A stretch of 32,367 nt of DNA from a virus. Numbering within the stretch: position 1 is the stretch's first letter; each line of letters opens with the position of its first letter. The translations under genes were made by a program, and so were the position numbers. The stretch lies in IMG/VR virus record IMGVR_UViG_3300046724_000129, positions 1 through 32,367 of that record; one strand, 5' to 3'. Below, piece by piece: positions 29,051 through 32,367 of the stretch. The notes beneath the pieces were generated by a model. That model did not search any database. It was not told the DNA's origin and saw only the letters and a list, made by a program, of their open reading frames with translations.

Positions 29051-30927
29051 AGGTCGGCATCCACGGTGTAATGAAAAGCAATCGCCCCGCCCACGGTCGT
29101 CCCCGCATTCCCCGTGACCTGCGCCACCTGGATGCCGCGCTCGCTCGTCGTGGTCAGGGTCATGGCGGAAGTGTCAGCCGCGGCGGTCAGGTCTCTAGCC
29201 TGTGCGTTCGCTGCAGACGGGTTGTATGTGGTCGGAGTCGGGTTTGAGCCGACACGAAGCGGAATCTCGTATTCCTGCGCGAACCGGTTGGTGGTCGCCC
29301 CCGCGCTTGCAGCGATGAACACCAGAGACCCGGCCACCCCACCATTCTGGGCAGGCGTCGTCGAATACGGGAAGGTCTTCTGGTAGTACCGCTTGCAGCG
29401 GGCCAGTTCGTCCTCGAATTGAAGGTACGGGAACGCCGGGGTCGATACCCCTTCGGCAAGGACGACCTCGGTGCAGTACGCGGACAGGGCGGCAGGATTG
29501 TTCCCTATCGGAAGCTGAATCTCGATCTCGATCCCGTTGGAGCAATCGCCCATAGAAATTCCAGCAGAGACTCCCTGTGTTCCTGTCACAAGCCCTGTAG
29601 GGACCACAATCGACCCGGAGGTGCTGATCACGGTCACGCCGGCAAAGTTGTCCTGCGCGGTGGCCTTGCGCACGACGATGACCGCGTTCTGGCTCGAGCC
29701 GCTGTTCTGCGCAAGCAAGCAACTGACCGACACGGTCGCATTCTTGTAGCGAACGGCGTCCCGTGATTCGATCCTGGTGCGGAATGAAATCTGCGACGTA
29801 CCGGTTGCGGCCAGAGCCGTGCCGCTCAAGTAGTAGCCGGTGCGACCAACCGTGCCCCCTGTTCCCTGCGTGCCGCTTCCGGAAACCGCAGAGCCGGACG
29901 AGAACCACATGGTCCACTTGTCGATCACGTACTGGGCCGCGGTCGAGAGAGCCACCGTCGCCCCGCGCTGGTTTACCACCATCCCGCCATTGATGACGGC
30001 GTTGTACGGAGTGTTGAGCGAGGTACTGGCGGTGATCCCAAGCATTGCCGAGACTTGCCCGACCGTCAGGTCCTGCGGCGCCGCGGAGCCACCCGTGTTG
30101 TTGCCCTTGATCGTGTTCCCCGCCATGTTCGCCATCTTGGCGTTGGTCACGGCAGAGTTGGCGATGGTCGAGGCAAGACTGCCTACGCCGTTCGTCACAT
30201 CGCCCGTGTGCGCGGGTTCGTAAATGACCCATGCTGCACCCGTGTCCCGGTAGAGGACCGCGGTGTCGGTGGCGAGGTAGTACCGGTTGAGCGTCCCGAA
30301 GGCGGGCTTCGCTGCATCCAGGCCGGTCAGGAGATTCGCCACCCCGCCCGCGGTGGTCAAAGCCCCGATCATGGTCGCGGTCTGCGCGGGCGTGAGTTGC
30401 GCTACCGCTCCCGGCGCCGTGGCGCCAAGAACGCCGGCCGCAGCCATTGGCGTGAGGCTCGTCGTCAGGACATTGGCCGCATTTGCCTGTGTGATCCCAT
30501 TCCCGGCCGCGATACGGCTCGAGTTGGCAAGCGTACCTGTCTCGTTGTTGATCGTGACATACGTCGCCGCCGCCGGAGCCGTACCGGAGCCAATGGAGTC
30601 GACAATCCCCTGCGCGGTCAGACGGAGCTCAACCCGATCTCCCGGCGCCCACGCGACTCCCGTCGTCCCTTCCTGCGCCCGCGTGATGGTCATCGCCCCC
30701 GAGCCGGTGTAGAGCGTGACCTTGACGATCTCGCGCGACTGCGGCGGGTTGATGCCGTTGGCGTAGCTGTACTGGTCGACCAGGGTCGCGTAGAAGTACG
30801 TCGGATTCGAGACCGACGGGAAATTCTGCGAGAACGGGGCGAGCGCCACCGACATCGTGGTCTGCACCGACGACATCGAGGCCGTGAGCGTTCCGGCTAC
30901 TGCATTGGCGAACTGGACATTAGCCAA
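29047..30927 (-). CDS. tail fibre protein, 626 aa
   Basis: TTG at 30927 follows GGAG by six bases and overlaps the previous gene's stop. The N-terminal 110 residues ([18 protein letters not shown]) are typical of phage fibre base domains. A long Ala/Thr/Gly-rich shaft with Q-L-T-P-A-Q-T and [12 protein letters not shown] follows, and the C-terminal 230 residues form a beta domain ending near [12 protein letters not shown] (about 510-520), a motif of receptor-binding fibre ends. Host recognition is the expected role. Confidence 0.75.
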   Translation of the reverse strand: MANVQFANAVAGTLTASMSSVQTTMSVALAPFSQNFPSVSNPTYFYATLVDQYSYANGINPPQSREIVKVTLYTGSGAMTITRAQEGTTGVAWAPGDRVELRLTAQGIVDSIGSGTAPAAATYVTINNETGTLANSSRIAAGNGITQANAANVLTTSLTPMAAAGVLGATAPGAVAQLTPAQTATMIGALTTAGGVANLLTGLDAAKPAFGTLNRYYLATDTAVLYRDTGAAWVIYEPAHTGDVTNGVGSLASTIANSAVTNAKMANMAGNTIKGNNTGGSAAPQDLTVGQVSAMLGITASTSLNTPYNAVINGGMVVNQRGATVALSTAAQYVIDKWTMWFSSGSAVSGSGTQGTGGTVGRTGYYLSGTALAATGTSQISFRTRIESRDAVRYKNATVSVSCLLAQNSGSSQNAVIVVRKATAQDNFAGVTVISTSGSIVVPTGLVTGTQGVSAGISMGDCSNGIEIEIQLPIGNNPAALSAYCTEVVLAEGVSTPAFPYLQFEDELARCKRYYQKTFPYSTTPAQNGGVAGSLVFIAASAGATTNRFAQEYEIPLRVGSNPTPTTYNPSAANAQARDLTAAADTSAMTLTTTSERGIQVAQVTGNAGTTVGGAIAFHYTVDADL

Positions 30928-31204
30928 CCATGTCTCCGTCTAGTGTGGTCGACCCGAGCATCCCCGGATACTTGCTGGGGAACGGGTCAACGAAGATGGG
31001 CGGCGGATCCGGACGCGACCACGGCACACCGGGATCGTCCTTGATGGGGCGAATGAGGTCCTGCGGATGCCGGGGCTCCCAGCACCGCTTGCAGACCATC
31101 AGACCGTCCCATTGCTTCCTAAGCTGGAAAGACTTGAACTTCTCTCCGCATTGGTCGCAGACGACGTTCCAATTGCCCGCCGAGAAGTAATCGGCGCGGC
31201 CCAT
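30920..31204 (-). CDS. conserved phage zinc-ribbon protein, 94 aa
   Basis: ATG at 31204 lies two bases after the previous TGA. The protein reads [44 protein letters not shown], then a Pro/Asp-rich tail. The C-x2-C...C-x2-C ribbon with W-E-P-R-H-P-Q-D is a well-known conserved phage protein of the structural module, with no established function. It lies directly before the tail fibre. Confidence 0.75.
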   Translation of the reverse strand: MGRADYFSAGNWNVVCDQCGEKFKSFQLRKQWDGLMVCKRCWEPRHPQDLIRPIKDDPGVPWSRPDPPPIFVDPFPSKYPGMLGSTTLDGDMVG

Positions 31205-31206
31205 GA

Positions 31207-31527
31207 TCAGCCGACCATTCCGTCACCGGACCCCTGCAGGATCGTAACCGCCGCCGAGGTTCCGCCCGTGACCACGAACTTCAGCCCGCGGTACTGGGCA
31301 AGCGAGATCGGGAAGATGCCGTTCGCCACGATGGCCGCATTGAGCGGCGCCGGCAACGCAACGTAGGTCGCGGTGTACGACGGATCATTCGGGTCTTCCG
31401 CGGTTCCGGTCACGGCCACGCTCGAGCCACCGATGATGGTGATCTGGATCGTCATGACCGTGTTGAAGTAGTCCGGCATCAGGACTTTCGTCTGTCCTGC
31501 CGGAATAACGACTCTGGACTGTTTCAT
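31207..31527 (-). CDS. conserved phage structural-module protein, 106 aa
   Basis: ATG at 31527 follows GAGGTTGGC. The product is beta-rich: V-V-I-P-A-G-Q-T-K-V-L-M-P, Q-I-T-I-I-G-G-S-S-V-A-V-T-G-T, L-K-F-V-V-T-G-G-T-S-A-A-V-T-I-L-Q-G. Small proteins with this Thr/Gly/Val-rich composition occur beside the 94-residue zinc-ribbon gene in other phages. It is probably a minor virion or neck component; this is inferred. Confidence 0.55.
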   Translation of the reverse strand: MKQSRVVIPAGQTKVLMPDYFNTVMTIQITIIGGSSVAVTGTAEDPNDPSYTATYVALPAPLNAAIVANGIFPISLAQYRGLKFVVTGGTSAAVTILQGSGDGMVG

Positions 31528-31534
31528 GCCAACC

Positions 31535-31951
31535 TCAGGTGAATTGTTTAACGGCCTCGACCTCGATCGAGAATGTCCTTCGCTTGCCGTCGGAACCTGA
31601 TATTGCCAGCATGATGTTTCCGGTGGGCTTCACGGAATTGTTCTGCTTCCCGCCCATCTTTTCATGCTCTGAACGTCCTTTGCCGCTCAGAGTGAGGATG
31701 TGCTTGTGGACATCATCCTCGCCTTCCCACAGCAGTTCTGCGGAAAGTCCCTCGCCTACATAGTATTGTACCCAGTCGAGTCGCAGACGGGTGATTTTGT
31801 AACCCGCTTCGTGCACCAGTTCCTTGATGTCGATGATCCGGATGGGGTCGAGGTCGGCCGTGGTTTCTCCGACGATGTCGAAGGTGGCGTTCCTCGCCCC
31901 GTCATGGGTGATGTCAACATCCAGTCGCCCATTTTCCAGATCAATGTGCAT
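31535..31951 (-). CDS. phage structural-module protein, 138 aa
   Basis: ATG at 31951 follows the previous gene's TAA by one base; the ribosome site is weak, so coupling is likely. The protein begins M-H-I-D-L-E-N-G-R-L-D-V-D-I-T-H-D-G-A-R-N-A-T-F-D and contains L-D-W-V-Q-Y-Y-V-G-E-G-L-S-A-E-L-L-W and an I-L-T-L-S-G-K-G-R region with K-M-G-G-K-Q-N-N. Its mixed alpha/beta pattern recurs in small proteins of phage head-tail modules, function unknown. It precedes the 106- and 94-residue genes. Confidence 0.5.
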   Translation of the reverse strand: MHIDLENGRLDVDITHDGARNATFDIVGETTADLDPIRIIDIKELVHEAGYKITRLRLDWVQYYVGEGLSAELLWEGEDDVHKHILTLSGKGRSEHEKMGGKQNNSVKPTGNIMLAISGSDGKRRTFSIEVEAVKQFT

Positions 31952-31952
31952 T

Positions 31953-32367
31953 TTAGAACCGGTTGATTTCGCACACGGCCGCAATGCGGTCCACCACCAT
32001 CGTCGTGGTCGACGCTGCATTCGTCTGAACGAAGAACGACGGCTGCAGGTTGACGGTCGGAAGGTTGGTCAGCGGATTCGGGTTGGCCGGATCCGCCGAA
32101 GCCGAGCCGACGATCGCGCCACCATAGATCGGGGGAGCTCCGAATGCCGTCGGCGTCGGGCTTGCCGAAGTGTTGCTGACGAGACCGGCCGATGAGTAGA
32201 AGTACAGGGTCGGCGTGGCTTTCCCGTCGTAGTAGAAGCCGAGCGACAGGGCGGTGGCATCCAGCGAAGCCCCCTGCAGGGCGGGCATATTGCTGATCGT
32301 GGTGATGGACGCGGCCTTGTTGATGAGCGCCGAGATGTTCCTCGACGCGGTGGCCTTGGTGAAGTAC
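31953..32367 (-). CDS. partial virion-like protein, 5' end beyond the window
   Basis: The frame is open to the right edge: codons upstream of an internal ATG at 32288 read F-T-K-A-T-A-S-R-N-I-S-A-L-I-N-K-A-A-S without a stop, so the gene starts outside. The visible 137 residues are Ala/Thr/Ser/Pro-rich and end F-Q... V-Q-T-N-A-A-S-T-T-T-M-V-V-D-R-I-A-A-V-C. It is probably a virion protein; not recognised. The late transcript thus enters from beyond 32367. Confidence 0.55.
   Translation of the reverse strand, partial: YFTKATASRNISALINKAASITTISNMPALQGASLDATALSLGFYYDGKATPTLYFYSSAGLVSNTSASPTPTAFGAPPIYGGAIVGSASADPANPNPLTNLPTVNLQPSFFVQTNAASTTTMVVDRIAAVCEINRF

Noticed and set aside
1-32367. tRNA genes, integrase or attachment sites
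   Set aside because: No cloverleaf-like sequence or recombinase motif was noticed on either strand; a dedicated tRNA search would be needed to exclude them fully.

Overview
The window is part of the genome of a tailed bacteriophage (or prophage) of a Gram-negative host. The virion looks podovirus-like. It has P22-type tail-assembly proteins (a gp4-like adaptor and a gp10-like tail hub), a set of large proteins where P22-type phages keep their ejection proteins, and no visible tape measure, sheath or major tail tube. A nested i-spanin/o-spanin pair and Sec-type signal peptides point to a host with an outer membrane. Base composition is GC-rich. No integrase, terminase, portal, major capsid or polymerase gene lies in the window, so lifestyle is undecided.

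Layout. (1) 94-1335, minus strand: a short early operon read leftward from a control region, with a Cro-like HTH protein, a DUF1064-type nuclease, a winged-helix protein, a Ref/DUF968-like HNH protein and a 42-residue basic protein. (2) 1354-1661: the control region, with a strong sigma70-like rightward promoter, a 7-bp inverted repeat over its -35 that looks like an operator, and a leader containing a long two-part hairpin. (3) 1662-5499, plus strand: the rightward early operon. It holds several small zinc-ribbon or membrane proteins, a second promoter resembling the first, an SSB-like protein with an acidic tail, a YqaJ/lambda-exo-type exonuclease, a modular 332-residue protein and an HTH protein. 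(4) 5453-32367, minus strand: one almost gapless late operon read leftward, entering from beyond the right edge and meeting the early operon tail to tail at 5453-5499.

In transcription order the late operon encodes small virion proteins, a tail fibre, and a lysis cassette (coiled-coil membrane protein, GH19 endolysin, holin candidates, nested spanins). Next come a gp4-like tail adaptor, two signal-peptide metzincin proteases (one M72 peptidyl-Asp-type, one M11 gametolysin-like), a beta-rich spike-like protein, small proteins, and a second gp4-like adaptor fused to about ten 32-36-residue repeats. Two tandem paralogous glycine-rich adhesin-like proteins follow, then a gp10-like hub carrying a six-unit Kelch-like insertion, four ejection-protein-position genes, and finally a PurD-like ATP-grasp enzyme.

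The most unusual block is about 12-25 kb. Two exported proteases are stop-start coupled to a tail adaptor gene. The adaptor is duplicated, one copy having an extended repeat domain. The hub carries an extra propeller, and the adhesin gene is duplicated. Together these suggest an elaborated tail tip and surface-degrading or released-enzyme strategy; this is inference from sequence and gene order only.
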